Shown: positions 48,901 through 61,097, counted from the first letter of the stretch. The stretch: DNA of 64,000 bases from Arcuatula senhousia (GCA_963971305.1 OZ020306.1:55588686-55652685), one strand, 5' to 3'. Notes: a model not told the origin generated them from the letters alone. Made by a program: numbers and translations.

Positions 48901-51900
48901 TGATATGCAATTTCATCTAAGATTAATTGTTTAATTCATGTTTGCCAAACAACAAAGTTTTTAATGTACAATGTATGTTTTCACAATGTAAGTAATGATT
49001 GAGTTAGACTACACAGAGGTTTCTACTTTATAATCATTGACCCTGACAAAACATCTTGTTTTTCCCAAGTGATCTTGTCCAATTAGTTGTAGAATCATTA
49101 ATGAAGTACGTAGTAATTAGAGTTATTATACTAGTTGTACAAAAATGTATTAATCATGCTGTATCTAATAGGTTTATAGGTAACTGATAACATGGATAAA
49201 AGGTGTATTTTAAAATATTATCTTGACATTGCAGCCCCATACCCAGAAAGGGGGTGCTGTTTAGATATGATCAACAATAGAAATTTGGGAGGTGCAAACC
49301 AGAGAAATTTTTTTTGTTCCCAAAGAATTCCTTTAAATTATAAATATTCTACCTATATTTACATGGAACATGGAAAAAGGAGTGTGATTGCATCTCCCAT
49401 TCAGACATCCATGCATTTTAGAAAAAATTGTTTGATGTTTTGTATTGAAGATCTTAAATCTGTTAAGCTTTTCTTGAAATTTTGCAACTTTGCAGTGCTA
49501 GGCATGTTGGGTATGACAAACTGGATGTTCTAAGTCTGACTTTTCCTTTTGTTCGGGTGAGGGTGGGGACATCCATGTCCTATGGACACATTCTTCATTT
49601 AAAAAAAATTTCCTCTCTATTCTACATGTAACTTGAAACTTTGTAAAAAAAAAAAAATCTATTGTATATATTTTTCGCATTGCATTTCAAAACCAGTACA
49701 AAATCCAATATGAAAATTTTGCAAAAACATCACACCAAATCACATCTAGACATTATTTACTTAATAAGGAAAATCTCCTCTTTATTTGAACGGTTGACAG
49801 ACAGATTTAGATCTTAACTTGACTCCTATCTTCAATGGTAATCTGGTGTTGACAGCAAGCTTGCATTAGACATATTAAAATAGTGCTTTCAACATCTTCA
49901 TTTTCTGGATATGAATTGATATATTGATCATGCATGTCATAATTGTTTTGATAAATGAGGTTAGGAAGGACTTTGGTTACCATGGGAACGGTAAATAAAG
50001 ATGAAAATTGTTCACACTTTAAAGAATGATTTTCTAATCTTCATAAATATTCTTGATCTGACCATGCTGATTGTCCTAGTGTATTTATAGCAGTAAATGT
50101 TTTATGAAAATCTGTTAACATTGTCAAATTAATTTTTTAGGGTACTTGTAGTCTTGTGTAAATAACATTGGACAGTTTTTCAAAAAGTCAATTTCTGAAC
50201 GATAGATTATAAATCCCCAAAATTTCCAGCCCAAATATATTTCTGTTGAAAATTTAACTCAAAGGAGCGTCATTAGCTCTCTTAGCCCAATATGAGCTAG
50301 GGTTGTCTAACTGTCCCCCCTGCCTTTTTGTGAAAGCGGTGGATTGCATTTAGAATTTGCTTTTCCATCTGTCCATCTGGATTTAAGTTTTGGGAGATTG
50401 CTTGTAACCGCCTTGATAATTTTCATAAGACCTATTGATTTTGGGGTTGAAAGGTCAAAGATCAAGATCACTTTAAAATTTAATAGTTGAATTGGTTTCC
50501 AAAGCTAAGCTTTTAAAGATATGAAAAATTGATGAAGTAATGAAGAAGCAGATTGCTTTTGATGTTAAATTGTCAAGTGTCAAGATTCAAGACTGGGTAC
50601 TTTTTGGATTGGTTGGCTAAAATCAAGATATTGAATGACAAAAGAAAAACAAAATGTGGAACTGGAACTGACTTCAAATAATTTTTTACTCTGCACACAT
50701 TCGATTTACGCCTTTCTGGTAATTTTCTTTCTTTTTCAATTTCAGAGTAATGAGTACAATGGATTCCTGTATGACACGTCTCAGGGTATCACACTTCACA
50801 AATCTGCACTGCTGGAGAAACCTAAAAATTCCAAACCATTCACAAGACTGCCATTCATAGGAACATTTAAGGTAAAAATTCCAAACCATGCAGAAGACTG
50901 CCGGCCATTTATAGGATCAATTAAGGTAAAAATTCCTAACCATTCACAAGACTACCATTCATAGGATCATTTAAGGTAAACATTCCAAACTATTCACAAG
51001 ACTGCCATTCATAGGAACATTTAAGGTAAAAATTCAAAACCATTTACAAGACTGTCATTCATAGGAACATTTAAGGTAAAAATTCCAAACCATTTACAAG
51101 ACTGTCATTCATAGGAACATTTAAGGTAAAAATTCCAAACCATTTACAAGACTGCCATTCATAGGAACATTTAAGGTAAAAATCTCAAACCATTTACAAG
51201 ACTGCCATTCATATGAACATTTAAGGTAAAAATTCCAAACCATTTACAAGACTGCCATTCATAGGAACATTTAAGGTGAGACTTTCATGACATTGTGGTA
51301 AATGAAGCAGAGGTACCAATGGGGCATCCAAATGTCAAAAGTCTGAAAAGGCAGAGACAAAACCACTAAACACCAACCAGAACAGGATGAAAAACAGACA
51401 ACATATAAAACGTGGAAAAAAAATGAATATCAATTAACAATGCAATCTCTAGTTGTAACAAGATTGAACTCTCCTGAAGAGTAAGCAGTTCCAGTCTGCT
51501 ATAGCACGCCTGTCATGTTGCCAACAGTCAATTCAGTGTGTCAAATCCGGTGGAGGAAGACAAAACAAAATCCTATGACTAACCAACATATGCACATTCA
51601 AAAGTTTATACCTTTCTAATTCTCTATTCTTATAATTATGTTATTTTTTAGTCATTTTTTTCTGAAAAAAAATCATTAATTATACAGCAGAATTACCAGT
51701 TTGCAAGTCAAACTTGTTTGCTGCCCCAAAGACTTCTACAAAAGCACTTGTGAGATTATAAAAACAATTGTATCTATATAAACTGTAATTACCTCATTTG
51801 ATTAAATCAAAACGTATTCATACATATGTAGAAATATTGTCAGAATTGAAGATTCTGTTGTAAATAAAGGTATTTACATTTAAGGTTAAAATTCGAAAAC

Positions 51901-54900
51901 CATTTATTGGTTCACTGTTTACATGACCTTTGAGGCACTTTATTAAATAAATGCTTTAACAGTATACATTAAACATATGTTGTATTTTGTCATGAAGTTG
52001 CAGAAACTTTATAGTTTTTACATTGTCTGTCTTTTTGTCTGTTCATCAACAATATTTTGTGATGCCAATTTTCCAATACTAGACACATGCTAGAAGAGGT
52101 TCAAATCTGGAATTTTGCACAGCAATTTAATTTAGTATCATTGGAGGATTTGCATATCAAAATTTCTTGTTAGAAAAAAAATGGCTAGCTATTGTTCAAA
52201 AGAATCTGTTGAATATATATTTTCAGGTTAAGAAATTCGACTGTATCATTGTTAGTGTTCATATGAAGGCTACAGGGCTAGACAATGAAGATTTAGGTCG
52301 ACTTCAGGAAGAAATTGACAAGATACCTAAACTTGTTAAAGCTATAGAGGAGCAATATCCAGGTCAGTTTGCATGCTTAGTGCTGTAAAAAAATAGTCTG
52401 GAGAACATACCATTATTTGCATTCATGAAAATGGTTTCTTTCAAAATTCTTAGTTAAAAGATATATTAAGGATATGGAGTATATATATATGACACAAACT
52501 CACATTATAAATATTTGAGGGAAACAAAGCAAATGAACATTGCTTTTATTGCTTTTCACACCTCACTGTAAGTTTATGACAGCCCCTAGTACTAATATAA
52601 GTGGAAGTCTTGGCTCATTGTCTGTAAGTTATGCCTGTGTATTAATGTTCACAAGTGGGGGGTAATCAACTAGATATGTACAAATCTGACAAAGAAATCT
52701 AACAAATACTATTGTACAATGCCTGATAATCACATGCTAAATTGATAAATTTCTACAATACAAACAAGAAAACCAACAGAGCCTTTCAAGTTACCTGTTA
52801 CATGACTTGACAAGGACATAGGTATGATGGGGACAAGTTTGATTGGTAGAATGAAATTGCTCTTTTCAATATGACTTTTGCAATAGAAAATGAATGTATT
52901 TATATATGAATATATCATCCATACACATGTCATAACTGTAAAAGCATACACCTCAAGCACAGAGAAACTTTCTACGGTGTCCGCACAACATGAGTGACAA
53001 ATTCAGCTTATTATCTGAAAAAGACACAAACTCAGATTATAAATATTGAAGTAAAACAACATAGAAACAACACTTTTATTGCTGTTCTTCGTCCTTAAGT
53101 CTCATGGATGTCTTCAACATGGAGCTAATAATATGTTAACGAAACCTATGTTATCGAACCATAAGTAAGATGTTAAGCAATGGATGTGTCTTGCATTCAG
53201 CAGTGATTTGATATTTGAAGAAAATCACAACAATATATAAATGATACAAGCTAACAACTATTCTGAAGTATTTTATCCTGTGTCATGGAAGTCAAAAGCA
53301 GTGGATCTGCATCACTCTGTCTGTCTGTCTGCCCATCCTGCTATAGATGTGCCTGTCTTGTGTAATCTGAATCTCAAAAACCAAACACAAGTTTGTTCAA
53401 TTAAAACTGGTCTGAGTTGCTTTGATCAAATATCGATGAACATTAAAAAACCTTTCCAATAAATGCATGATGATTCTGTTTTGTGTTTGCCTGGGACTTA
53501 AGAGTTCACACTTGTATACATTATGTAAGAGGAGGATCACATATTTTGAAAGTTCTATATATCTTTATTGCAGGAGAGGATGACATTATCATGTTGGGAG
53601 ATTTTAATCTTGATCCAGATAAAGAAGGTAGGATTCTTACAAATTGATTTTCCCCCCGACTCTTTCATGACACCATTTGTGAGGATGGTCTGAAGAAATC
53701 ATGCAAAAAGGATGAAAAGGGGTTGTCCTGTGTATGGGGAGAGCAATAACCTCTGCATCTTGAGGACCCTTTTGTAGAGTTTGATAAGAGTAGGCTTAAT
53801 GTCCATTTACAAAGGCCACACTCTCAAACTGCTAGCTGGAGAGGGATTGATAGAAGCATTTAGCTTGTTTCCCGCTCCAGGATAAATAAATATGTTTTAA
53901 ACTAAATTAATTAAATGTAATTTTTATCTCTCTCTTTAGGAAATTGGGTCATTTATCTATATCAGTAGATAGTAAAGTACAACATATGCTAATTTATTTT
54001 TACATTAAATGCAATATTTGTAGTTTTAATGGTGTGTAAAAGCGTGTACCAAAGCATGTTTTAATGAAACCCCACAGAGCTTCATATTGAAAATATGTGC
54101 AAAGGTTTACACTTTTACACACCAAAAAAACAAACTACAAAATATTGAATTCAATGTATATAATAACATTCTGTTAAAAAAAATTAAATGTTTGCAAAGG
54201 TTATTTGATAAGATTGCACCAAATGCTTTGAGTATTTTTTTTGTCTCGCCTGCGAAACAGAGTGGGACATAGGTGTTGCTTTATCGGTGGCGGCGACGGC
54301 GGCGTTAACTTTATGGAAAAGTTTTATGAGCAACTCCATATCTCAAGAACTATAGGTCCTAGGTTGATGAAACTTGGTATGCATATGCCCCAGTAGTAGC
54401 TTAGCACGATTGCATCCCCAACTTTTGACCTTGACCTTGATTTTTTGGTTGAGTGACTTTGACAATTTTCAATACATATAATAGCAATGGAAAAGTTTTG
54501 CGAGCACCTCCATATCTCGAACTATAGGTCCTAGGTTGATGAAACTTGGTATTCATATGGCACAGTAGTAGCTTAGAACAGTTACATCCTCATCTTTTGA
54601 CCTTGACCTTGATTTTCCGGTTGAGTGACTTTGATTATTTTTATTGCATATATTTGCAATGTTTTAGTTCTAGAAACATCTTTTGATCTCAGAAACTGAA
54701 AATCCATGTAAATTCAAAATATAGTGGAAGTAAGAAAGAATAATTGTTTCTGATTGGGCTGGCAGGCATGACATAATTTAGTGTTATTACTCTTGTTTAA
54801 ATACTCTGCGCAAGTCCTTGTCAAGGTCCCACTCACTGATAAGTTTAATAGAGACATAAAACTTTATTACCGAAGCACTATTAACAAATTGAAATTGCCT

Positions 54901-57122
54901 CTATAAATACAAACAAATGGAATGTAATTCTTTATAGTTTATATATTATATCTAATTACAAAATCATGCAAGCTTGTAATCTTTACACTTTGGTTCAAGT
55001 CCATTTAATAATTATGTGTAGTACAACATGGTTCTGAAGGGTCAATATTTATAGACTCATTTCATATTACAAAATCGAAATTCTTTTTAGGTTAGAATTT
55101 AAACAAATATAGTATTTGCGAAAAGCAAAGCATTTAAGTTGTTGAAAGAATAAATAAATTCTTAGATATAATTGTTTCATTTCAGATTTTGATATATTAC
55201 GTAACAAAGGCTACACAAACAGTATTCCATCTGGTGCTTTTACAAATATAAGCAATAGTAACCCTAAAGGCAGCAAGGTTTATGACCATATTTGGATTCC
55301 TAAAAGTACACAACAGATATTTTCAGGTATGACATTTAAAAACATTAGACATTATTTATTTTTCCAATTAAGGTCCCTCAGAGGGTACAATGATTATATA
55401 CATGAATAATAACATTTAGTTTACAGTAATGGAATACATGACAATTACAGATGCTACATGTATGTTCAAATAAGAGACTGGATATAAAGAAACCATATGC
55501 CACAATTATAAATATATATAAGGCATGGTACAGCCCTTGTTTTGTCTGCAATCGCATATATATACATATCGTTATCTGCCATCTTTCATGTCTTTTATAC
55601 TTTTCTATGTACAGTTGATCTACATTCAGGCTTTTTCAATTCATAGATAATTAGATGTGGAAAAAGTGTAGGAACCATAACCTCCATAAATATGCAGCAA
55701 CCTTCAATGTGACCAGTGGTCACTGCTTGCTGTCTTACATCGGCCCTAGTGGAAAAACATATATTGAAATACATTTGTACATGAAATAACTGATTTTATT
55801 AATTCTGTCTTGTGTATTTCAAAGTCAATAAGCAAATACTGTATGGAGAATACATAGACAGATGCCTATAGAATTTTTTTTTGTGATTCAACGATGTTCC
55901 TAGAGGATGAAAATTTAAATGCTATCTGGAGGCTTTTTTGGAAAATTTCAGATTGTTAATAGTTGGATTAAAAATAAGTACCTTAAAACTTCTTAGACCA
56001 TAATTGGAAAATGCATGTATGTAAGGGACATAATGACATGATGGATGTACCTAATTATGAAAGCCTTTGAATATGACATACCATAAAATAATAAATTTAA
56101 ATGTGTATAGTATACAATGACCATGACACATTGAAAACTAATTAAGTATTGAGTGGGTACTATGGTTCCCTCTAACATTTAAACTGACCGCTCTTTATGG
56201 CCCAGGTGTGTCGAAAAGGATGTTAAACTCTAACACACACACACACACAAACAAACACAAAAACAGATTCAATTACAAAGTTTATAATATTCATTCACTA
56301 ATTTGTTGCTAATTCAAATGATATACTGTGGTTTCATTATTTTTCGTGGTTTTCATGGATTGCCCTGAACCACCAAATTTCATTCCCCACAAAAATCAAC
56401 TTTTACATTGTATTGCATTTACTGCAAACTTCAAGAATCCAGTAACTGAAATTGTTCAGCAATCCATGAAAATTGGTACCCACGAAAAAACAAAATGAAT
56501 TCATAGTATTGAAAGGTTTCATAAGACCATAGATTTGAAAGAAGCAAAGAGGCACCAATAGAGCATTTGAGTGTCAAAATTCTGAAAGGACAACGACGAA
56601 ACTGTTAAACACAAACCAGAACAGCATGAAGAAAGACAAAACACAAAATCAACCAAACAAAAACAACAACACAAACTCAAGTTGTAACAAGAGTGAACTC
56701 AGGTGCTATTGAAGAGTAAGCAGAATTTGTAAGAGTAAGAGTGAATCTGTAATTTGCAAATTCCTTAGTCAGAATCAGTTATTATAAACAAACTTATGCA
56801 TGTGTTTGTTATAGTTCTACATTCTAATGTAAATAGATAAAACATTTATGTGTTTGATAAAAAGTAAAAAAGTACAAAATCTGTCTAAAGGAAAAAAATA
56901 GCAGTGAAATATTAATTACAAATTATCATATTCATTATTTCAGGCAATTCTGGTGTTATAAGAGAAGGTCTGTCCCATGCACTTATACCTAAAGACTGGT
57001 CTTGGGGTGGTATCGTCAGCGACCATTGTCCTGTGTGGGTGGAGCTTTATAACGGCAAAGATTTAGACACCGCTGATTTTAATTTTGACCATGGAGAAAT
57101 CAAATTTACTCTGGCAAATTAA
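39958..57122 (+). CDS. EEPD1: EEPD1: HhH plus endonuclease/exonuclease/phosphatase protein (8 exons)
   Basis: EEPD1 is a structure-specific 5' endonuclease implicated in replication-fork repair; a membrane pool has been linked to cholesterol efflux. Exons: 39958-40883, 45564-45615, 46914-47021, 50746-50871, 52227-52362, 53574-53627, 55186-55326, 56944-57122; phases agree, giving 573 aa (human 569). The N-terminus MGAVNSCC is a likely myristoylation and palmitoylation site. Two helix-hairpin-helix regions lie near residues 46-107 (LPGINKETAQNIIDYR, LVSGVGASKL) and 149-208 (INGIGQVLAENI, VKGIGNSIL). The EEP domain shows SWNVERF (N283), QE (E317), GDFN (D459, N461) and SDHCP (D541, H542), so catalytic residues are intact. 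The exon 3 donor is weak (AGG|GTTCGT). The exon 4 donor has been multiplied into an array. The ATG heads the conserved MG start. Confidence 0.96.
41474..43060 (+). mobile_element. Family D element in EEPD1 intron 1
   Basis: The left end TATACGACCGCAA folds with TTGCGGACGTATA. The right end carries GCGGTCGTATCATGC, then GCTCGGCGAAGCTTTTTATT. A GTCGTC microsatellite (41517-41552) follows the left hairpin. The interior has a lead segment, then about four copies of the ~155-bp module in inverse orientation (41905-42540), and two degenerate units near 42540-42880. No transposase is present. Confidence 0.8.
43061..45563. other. EEPD1 intron 1, distal part
   Basis: AT-rich intron with a C-run near 43570 and no recognised element. 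Short frames here resemble nothing known. Confidence 0.5.
45823..46097. mobile_element. 275-bp MITE with 22-bp perfect TIRs
   Basis: The ends TACCGTAAATTGGGATATTT and AAATATCCCAATTTACGGTA are complementary, with TA on the outer flanks. A second 'caaaatatccc' motif lies just inside the right end. It is in EEPD1 intron 2 and looks young because the TIRs are intact. Confidence 0.88.
46140..46315 (+). repeat. Dispersed repeat (GAGGCACCAAT family), copy 2
   Basis: It contains 'accaaagaggcatttgaat', 'gtcaaaagac', 'gagaaccagtaaacactaac' and 'aaaacaactgaatcgg', parallel to the copies at 35180, 51300 and 56535 in the same order. Confidence 0.65.
47330..47692 (-). mobile_element. tRNA-derived SINE
   Basis: On the minus strand the element opens near 47692 with AGAGCCAATGGTGTAGTGG then TTAAGGTGTC, a good tRNA-like A box. 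A degenerate B box (AGGTTTGTGATTTCC) follows. The body includes 'gtagagtttgataagagtag' and it ends in 'ggagagggatt' and 'aagcttgtttcc'. The body copy at 53652-53885 and the tail at 21669 confirm a family. Whether the pol III promoter is active is unknown. Confidence 0.75.
47757..48850. repeat. Three tandem copies of a ~380-480-bp segment
   Basis: Marked by 'caaggagtaacctctcatca' near 47829, 48212 and 48691, with 'accaaaacattggaaggtc' and 'aaacgttcgaacaaggaagc' alongside. Copies differ by indels. It lies in EEPD1 intron 3. The small frames within it are not conserved between copies, so it is probably non-coding. Confidence 0.85.
48851..50745. other. EEPD1 intron 3, distal part
   Basis: AT-rich intron. 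A fragment near 50320-50480 ('ccccctgcctttttgtga', 'ccatctgtccatctgg') looks like a family A-D relative. Otherwise nothing is recognised. Confidence 0.45.
50824..51275 (+). repeat. 50-bp array spanning the EEPD1 exon 4 donor
   Basis: Nine copies end in TTTAAG|GT at 50872, 50926, 50976, 51026, 51076, 51126, 51176, 51226 and 51276. All periods are 50 bp except the first, which is 54. The unit is the exon end coding KNSKPFTRLPFIGTFK plus GT. The first eight donors are GTAAAA or close and the last is GTGAGA, a stronger consensus followed by unique intron. Donor 2 adds exactly 54 bp and keeps frame; donor 3 and later meet a stop near 50962. The first copy must be the one normally used. Confidence 0.96.
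51300..51490 (+). repeat. Dispersed repeat (GAGGCACCAAT family), copy 3
   Basis: It begins 'gaagcagaggtaccaatgg' and holds 'gtcaaaagtctgaaaaggc', 'actaaacaccaaccagaac' and 'gaagagtaagcag'. It starts just beyond the exon 4 array, in EEPD1 intron 4. Confidence 0.65.
52480..53100. repeat. Direct repeat in EEPD1 intron 5
   Basis: 'gacacaaactcacattataa' with 'cttttattgctttt' (from 52490) is repeated as 'gacacaaactcagattataa' with 'cttttattgctgtt' (from 53023), about 530 bp apart. No coding. Confidence 0.55.
53652..53885 (+). mobile_element. tRNA-derived SINE, 5'-truncated copy
   Basis: It matches the body and tail of the SINE at 47330-47692 in the opposite orientation: 'ccgactcttt', 'tttgtagagtttgataagag', 'tgctagctggagagggatt', 'tagcttgtttcc'. 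The tRNA-like head is missing. Confidence 0.75.
54243..54772 (+). mobile_element. Family C element, copy C2
   Basis: The ends are GTCTCGCCTGC and GCAGGCATGAC, as in C1, and a CGGCGACGGCGGCG run follows. The interior is two units of about 185 bp ('ctataggtcctaggttgatg', 'aaacttggtat', 'tttgaccttgaccttga') that are unrelated in sequence to the C1 units. It lies in EEPD1 intron 6. Confidence 0.8.
55655..55740 (-). repeat. Dispersed repeat, inverse relative of 14745-14880
   Basis: 'gatgtggaaaaagtg' at the start and 'tgtgaccagtggtcactgct' at the end mirror the copy at 14745. Short and diverged, in EEPD1 intron 7. Confidence 0.45.
56324..56510. mobile_element. MITE of the TACTGTGGATTC family
   Basis: The left end is TACTGTGGTTTCATTATTTT plus TCGTGG. 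The right end is 'ggtacccacgaaaaaac' then 'atgaattcatagta'. In EEPD1 intron 7. Confidence 0.7.
56535..56725 (+). repeat. Dispersed repeat (GAGGCACCAAT family), copy 4
   Basis: 'gaagcaaagaggcaccaata', 'ggacaacgacgaaactgtta' and 'gtaacaagagtgaactcagg' make it the closest relative of copy 1 at 35180. Confidence 0.7.
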
Positions 57123-57215
57123 ATAAAGTTTACTCTGGCAAATTCAAGAATTAGACAGGGCTGATGTTGATATTGACCATTGAGAAATCAAGTTTACCCT
57201 GGCAAATCAACATTA
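57123..57215 (+). repeat. Duplicated end of the EEPD1 coding region
   Basis: The last 60 bp of the coding sequence (from 'ttagacaccgctgatttt') reappear about 88 bp downstream, starting at 57151 ('ttagacagggctgatgttg'). The copy has a TGA in the equivalent frame after 'gaccat'. A partial third copy ('aaagtttactctggcaaatt') sits between them. It falls in the 3' UTR. Confidence 0.85.
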
Positions 57216-57455
57216 GAATTCTTGGTTGATATATATATTCCAATTTCATGTCTGTTATTGCAATATTTTAATTTCCTTGCATCAATTTATTTTTGTGTGT
57301 GCCAAATTATTATTATTTTAATGCATGATATACAATATTTATTACTGTAGTAAATAGATTTTGATCATTTATATGCGTGCATATTTTGTAACTTATTTAT
57401 AGAATTCAAATTAAATGGATTTTTTATATGTTATACAATAGTTTTAAATTATTGA

Positions 57456-57461
57456 AATAAA
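57456..57461 (+). terminator. Candidate EEPD1 polyadenylation signal
   Basis: AATAAA about 335 bp after the stop codon. Another AATAAA overlaps the region right after the stop at 57122-57127, and others follow further on, so the site used is uncertain. Confidence 0.3.
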
Positions 57462-58733
57462 TTGAATGAACAATCTTAAGTTTAATATTGTATTAGTATT
57501 TATTAATCTTTTTAGAACAAGATTTAAATATGTTATACATTTGAAGTCAAATTGAAATACATTTATTACTTGATAAATGATAATTTTGAATATTTCATGC
57601 ACAATTATGAAAAACAACATATGTTTATATGAAATTTTGTTATACAATGTATTAATGATATTAAAATGTATTTAATTTATCGATTAATAAATCTATTAAT
57701 TTTTGTTCATATAAAAGGTACGTTGGAGAGAGAAGTCTGCTAGATTCATGAGATTGGAAATATGATAGACTAAAAACTTGCTGTCTTTCATTTTTGCAAA
57801 AAGTCTTGGAAAATACTTTTGTAAAAATAGGCAAAATTTTTTACCTAAAGATTTTAATCTATGGTACTGAATAATCAGCCAATGATGAGATAACTGTTAT
57901 CAAACTTGTTATGATATAAGAATGTGTTTTATAATATTTTTACTAGCTGTTCTAAAAAGATAAAATTGCTGTCAAATAACAGTATATTGAGCAGATTGTT
58001 CTGAAATTATGTGGGAAAATTAACAATGTACTAATAAAGATGAAAATTGAATAAGTTTTAAATAATGTCAAGATAACTTATTAGGTTAACAACATGTTGT
58101 TGTTGAAATAATTTGATTTAGAAAAAAATGAATAATTCTTCAATTTCTGCTAAAGGTCCTTTAACAATATTTTTTGTATTTATTTTTCATACATTAAGTG
58201 CTATTATAAATCCATGTCATTTAAAAATCATGTCTCATATGTATGTATACCTTGTGTTTTTTCAGTTTTAATTGTAAATAATTTAATTGGAATATGAATA
58301 TATTTCATATTATAGATAATATATTTGGTGTATTAGTGTATAAACATAAGGTCACAATTGTTTAAATTTTAGTATATCATATGGCCAGTAGTTTTCCCAA
58401 GGTTTTAATTTTCTCTGTATTCATGAGTTTCTCAGGAGCTCAAAAATAAAAGGTAACTTAATTTGATATATCATACATTCCCCTTAAAATTTACAATTTA
58501 CAAAATTTGGCCCCTGTCAAAATTACCCACTTTATGGTATGTGCAAGAATATATGTACAAATGAAGAAAATGTATTTATTTTTAGTTCTGTTTTGTTTAT
58601 GATTAATGTTCATTGATTGTGATTAAAATACTTGATGCCAAAAGATGATTAAGTCATACACAGTGATATCTTTGGAATTTTTAAGTGACATTCACTGCTA
58701 TTATGCTATTAAGACTTTTCTAGCAATTTGAGT

Positions 58734-58758
58734 TGGGGGGGTTGGGGGGAGGGGGGGT
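58734..58758 (+). other. G-tract, possible G-quadruplex
   Basis: Three long G runs (7, 6 and 7 or more) separated by TT and A could form a G-quadruplex, with a fourth run obtained by splitting one of them. It stands in AT-rich intergenic DNA downstream of EEPD1. Confidence 0.5.
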
Positions 58759-60335
58759 AGTGGATCGGAAGGAGGGTCGGACATTCTAAATCTATTCATG
58801 AATTTTATTTACATTAATGTATTTCTTATACCCTGCTTGGGAGAAGAGAGGGGCAATACTGGTTAACCCTTGTCTGTCCTTCAGGATGTCTGCCCGTCAC
58901 AGTTTTCTTGGCAACTGCTCAACACAAGAACTTGATATTTGGTGTAAGATTTCAGTAAGAGGTCCTAAATCACAAGTACAAACATAAGGTCTGTCAGATA
59001 TCTGCTTCCTGTTTACTGACTTAGTCATTTTTTGGGTAGTAGGGTATTCTGAGTTAACAGTGGCTCACAGATTTCTTGTTGTTTATGTGGGACCCTTTCT
59101 TTTCCAGTAAGAGACATGCCAAAATTGTAAATAACAAATGTTGTATTATTTTGCATCAAAGTAAAAATCTTAAATGATGAAGCCACTCCTTGCCAAATTT
59201 AAGAATCCCAGCGATAGACAACACAGACATAAGTATTGTTATTTCTCTTTAGTTATAGTATATTTTATTCATATTTTAAGTTTGAATAATGCAATTTATG
59301 CCATAATTCAATGCAATCATTTTGTTTATGAATTTAATGTCATACATATTTTTTTATTTTATGATTAATACCCCAGGTATATAAGTTTAAGGACCAATGA
59401 TTCTATTCAAATTAAGATTTTTATATTGATATGTTAATTATTCCTAATATTTTTATATATTTGAAACAGGTATAAAAGAAGTTTTTAATTAAACTTTGAA
59501 AAGAGTAAAAAAAACTTTAGCTGTGTAACATTTCTTGTTTTGTTCAACATGAAACCAGAAAACCAAGAAATAATTGTGTATCAAATGTGCATCATACAAT
59601 GGGTTTTCAATTTATAAAACTTTCGGTTGATTCTCATAGTACCCAAGAAATTATCAGCAGATGTACAAATGATTAATTGGGCCTGGTTTTTTAAAACATC
59701 TCAAATTTGAAGATTTCCTCAGCTGCAATTTGCTTTTGAGAATTCCTATATAAATTAGAGGAAATTCTCAAATTTGAAGAAAACTTAAAGCTCAAAAAGG
59801 CCAGAACAAACAAATGTCGAACAGAAGATATATTTACAGGCATAATTTTTAACACGTGTGATAATCTATTTTTATTTTATCATCATATTTTTTAAAAAAC
59901 TATAATGTTTATTTTATTAATGCAAACATATTCATTTAATAACTCATGTCATTTTGCTTATTATTATTTTTATTTTGCTCAAATAAATGAATTATATGCC
60001 AAAATGTTCTTTTCTCATTTTTACAAAGACAGAGAATTAAAAAAAAACATGAAGTCAAAATTTCTGTAATTTGTGTTTTTCTGTTTAAAACTGATGACCA
60101 ATTAACTTGAATAATCCAAGCCCTATCTGTCTTGGCATACTTCGGCGGCACAGGGCTTGAACTCATCCAATGGAAATTATCCGTCATTCGCTGTCCAGTT
60201 CAGACAGCCAATTGCAATCCCTTTAATGATGTTAATCAATTAGTTGATAAGATTAGTTTGATCTTTTCTAAAACAGATATGACAAAAACCTGCGAATTAT
60301 GTGATAATCAATAATAAATAAATGATAAATAATTA

Positions 60336-61097
60336 TACCCCCACTCGTAAGAGAGGGGGCTATATTGCAATCACCTTGTCCGTCCGTCCGTCTGTCCGTC
60401 CGTCTGTCCGTCCGGTTCAATTTCTCTGCTTCTACTGGATGGATTGGTTTCAAATTTGGTACACAGCTTCATCATGATGAGTTTTACTATGCCTACCCTT
60501 TCCAGGTCATTCCATCATCAACTTCCTGTTTTCCAAGCCGACTTAGACTTTTTAAGGGAAAAAAAAATTGAAATGTGAAATTTTTCGTAACAGATTTCTC
60601 GGCTTCTACTGGATGGATTGGTTTCAAATTTGGTACACAGCTTCAGCATGATGAGTTATACCGTGCCTCCCCTTTCCAGGTCAGTCCATCATCTACTTCC
60701 TGTTTTTCGCGCCGACTTAGACTTTTTTAAGGGTAAAAAATTTGAAAAGTGAAATTTTTCGTAACAGTTTTCTCGGCTTCTACTGGATGGATTGGTTTCA
60801 AATTTGGTACACAGCTTCAGCATGATAAGTTATACTGTGCCTCCCCTTTCCAGGTCAGTCCATCATCTACTTCCTGTTTTCTGAGCTGACTTAGACTTTT
60901 TATGGGTCAAAAAAGACAATTTTTCGTAACAGATTTCTCAGCTTCTAGAGAAGGGATTGATTTCAAATTTGGTATACAGCTTTAGCATGATGAGTTGTAG
61001 CGTGCCTCCCCTTTCCAGGTCAGTCGGTCATCTACTTCCTGTTTTCTGAATGGCCGAGTGGGGGTATGCTTAGCACGACTTAGTGCAACCCCTTGTT
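60336..61097 (+). mobile_element. Family B element, copy B2
   Basis: Same ends (TACCCCCACTCG, CGAGTGGGGGTA), GTCC microsatellite, four units of about 170 bp and outer tail as B1 at 31047-31803, with only scattered differences. The high similarity implies recent spread or homogenisation. Confidence 0.88.

Larger units (their letters stand above)
57216..60335. other. Downstream of EEPD1, no gene recognised
   Basis: AT-rich 3' UTR and intergenic DNA. A family A-D-like fragment lies at about 58830-59060 ('taccctgcttgggagaag', 'ctgtctgtcc'-like run, 'acttgatatttggtgtaag', 'tctgcttcctgttta'). A short self-complementary motif at 59700-59780 pairs 'tcaaatttgaagatttcctc' with 'gaggaaattctcaaatttga'. 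Nothing coding. Confidence 0.5.
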
